This document shows positions 4,851 to 5,724 of a stretch of DNA of 5,724 nucleotides, in pieces (the stretch's first letter is position 1; the number at the start of each line of letters is the position of its first letter). The translations under genes were made by a program, and so were the position numbers. The notes beneath the pieces are model-generated. The model worked only from the letters and a program-made list of their open reading frames with translations, had not been told where the DNA came from and did not search any database. The stretch is from assembly GCA_050050615.1 (NCBI GenBank), contig JASFTV010000244.1, positions 1 through 5,724 of the forward strand. Reading direction: 5' to 3'. Source of the stretch: JASFTV01 sp050050615 (GTDB taxonomy: Bacteria > Desulfobacterota > DSM-4660 > Desulfatiglandales > HGW-15).

Positions 4851-5594
4851 ATGAAGCAGAGGAGGGCCAAAGCTTTTGGGAAGGTTCCAGGCGCCAGGGG
4901 TTTCACCCTGATGGAAATTCTCATCGCTATCTTCATCCTGGCGGTAGTCCTGTCCATGGTCTACACGGCTTATACGGGAACATTCCGCAACATCCAGGAG
5001 ACCGAGTCCAGAGCGGATGTCTATCAGATGGCACGGGTGGCCCTTGAGAGAATGGTGGAGGATTTAGAGTCCGCCTACCTTTCCCCGCAGACCCCGTCTG
5101 AAGAGCTGGGAGAGACAAAGGAGGAAGAGAGTGCGAGGCTCATCCAATTTCTGGGGGAGCCGACGGAAATCGAAGGGAGGCGCGCGGATACCCTGCGTTT
5201 CTTCTCCACAACCCATCTGGCCCTAGAAGAGGAGGATGAAGGTCAGCCAGCAACCGAAATCCTCTATACGGTTGCGGAAGGAGCCGAGGGTGAAGGCTTT
5301 GCGCTCACTCGATCCGACACGCCAACGTTTATGGGAGCGGCTGGGGAGGAAACCATTGGGTCCATGCTTTGCGATGGCCTCTATTCGGTCTCCTTCACCT
5401 ACTATGATGAAGAGGGCGAAGAATATGATCGTTGGGATTCTGGGGAGGAGGCTTTCAAAGGCCGCTTGCCCATGAGGGTTTCGATCCTGCTGGTATTTAT
5501 CGACAAATCAGACCCCGAGGCCCCCCTGATGTTCCAGACGGGTGTTGCGCTTCCAATGGGTCGAGGTGCATACGGTGAGACGGCTGAAAGATAG
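4851..5594 (+). CDS. gspJ: GspJ, T2SS minor pseudopilin
   Basis: GspJ is a tip pseudopilin that partners GspI and GspK. It has 247 residues, somewhat above the typical 190-240. The basic leader ends at G17, then FTLME with E22 at mature +5, and the hydrophobic helix runs ILIAIFILAVVLSMVY. The stretch ARVALERMVEDLESAYL (61-77) matches the long amphipathic helix of the family, and RLPMRVSILLVF (205-216) matches the conserved LP-x-x-V strand. The C-terminus FQTGVALPMG is also typical. The middle (83-97 and 125-131) carries acidic runs with many Glu, which account for the extra length. The start at ATG 4851 is 4 bases after the gspI stop and has no good Shine-Dalgarno, so reinitiation from gspI is likely. 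The last 20 bases overlap gspK. Confidence 0.95.
   Translation: MKQRRAKAFGKVPGARGFTLMEILIAIFILAVVLSMVYTAYTGTFRNIQETESRADVYQMARVALERMVEDLESAYLSPQTPSEELGETKEEESARLIQFLGEPTEIEGRRADTLRFFSTTHLALEEEDEGQPATEILYTVAEGAEGEGFALTRSDTPTFMGAAGEETIGSMLCDGLYSVSFTYYDEEGEEYDRWDSGEEAFKGRLPMRVSILLVFIDKSDPEAPLMFQTGVALPMGRGAYGETAER
5563..5568 (+). promoter_or_regulatory. Ribosome binding site for gspK, inside gspJ
   Basis: GAGGTG matches the anti-Shine-Dalgarno complement and is spaced 6 bases from GTG 5575. It supports that GTG over the in-frame GTG at 5566, which lies within the box itself. Confidence 0.6.
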
Positions 5595-5724
5595 TCGCGG
5601 CATCGCCCTTATCCTGACGGTCTTGATCATCAGCCTGATCGTATCGTTCTCCCTTGAGTTCAATACAGCCATGCGATCAGAGCTATACGGTGCCGTTAAT
5701 CTACGGGATGGGCTCAGGCTGGGA
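5575..5724 (+). CDS. gspK: GspK, T2SS minor pseudopilin, N-terminal 50 codons (cut by window edge)
   Basis: GspK is the large minor pseudopilin that caps the pseudopilus tip. The visible part has a basic leader MRRLKDSRG (cleavage after G9), then IALILTVLIISLIVSFSL as the hydrophobic helix. The following sequence (EFNTAMRSELYGAVNLRDG) is typical of the start of the GspK soluble region. Mature position +1 is Ile and +5 is Leu, not the Phe/Glu of G, H, I and J. Absence of Glu+5 is a known hallmark of GspK and fits its tip position. The start is GTG 5575, behind GAGGTG, giving a 20-base overlap with gspJ in a different frame. The bulk of the protein, normally about 300 residues, lies outside the window, so nothing can be said about its calcium-binding domain. 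Confidence 0.9.
   Translation, partial: MRRLKDSRGIALILTVLIISLIVSFSLEFNTAMRSELYGAVNLRDGLRLG

Overview
This window is one end of a type II secretion system (T2SS) pseudopilin operon. It is separated by a gene-poor divergent intergenic region from a metallopeptidase gene on the other strand. Gene content and order (gspF-G-H-I-J-K with a calcium-type GspG) indicate a diderm bacterium. The compact operon, the mixed and moderately GC-rich codon use, and a dispersed-looking GTCATTTCGA-type inverted repeat would fit a Desulfobacterota-like (delta-proteobacterial) genome. That placement is inference, not something the sequence proves.

Left part (1-1454, minus strand): the 5' end of an unidentified gene runs off the left edge (117 to 1, minus). 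Next comes an intergenic stretch holding a two-armed inverted repeat (178-270) in which each arm is itself a hairpin. Then comes a complete M24B Xaa-Pro peptidase gene (1454 to 342, minus) with all five metal ligands.

Middle (1455-2121): about 670 bases without a convincing conventional gene. The stretch holds a weak 59-codon ORF, two adjoining hairpins that look like a terminator (1813-1854), and a sigma70-like promoter (TTGACA, 17 bp, TAACAT; 1903-1931). The long leader after the promoter carries two abutting mini-ORFs (16 and 30 codons). The second ends 4 bases before gspF, which lacks a Shine-Dalgarno of its own.

Right part (2122-5724, plus strand): gspF (inner-membrane platform), gspG (major pseudopilin), gspH, gspI, gspJ (minor pseudopilins) and the first 50 codons of gspK run in one direction with overlaps or short gaps. 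After prepilin-peptidase processing, the H/I/J/K proteins are expected to form the tip of the periplasmic pseudopilus. GspG polymerises beneath it on the GspF platform to push folded exoproteins out through the GspD secretin. No gspC, gspD, gspE or gspO is visible here. gspF appears to be the first gene of the transcript, so gspE must lie elsewhere, perhaps downstream. Several start codons need care: gspH starts inside gspG, gspI probably starts at a TTG behind a perfect AGGAGG, and gspK starts at a GTG inside gspJ.

I see no clearly novel multi-gene system. The most unusual items are the chain of coupled mini-ORFs in the gspF leader and the double-hairpin repeat near the left end.
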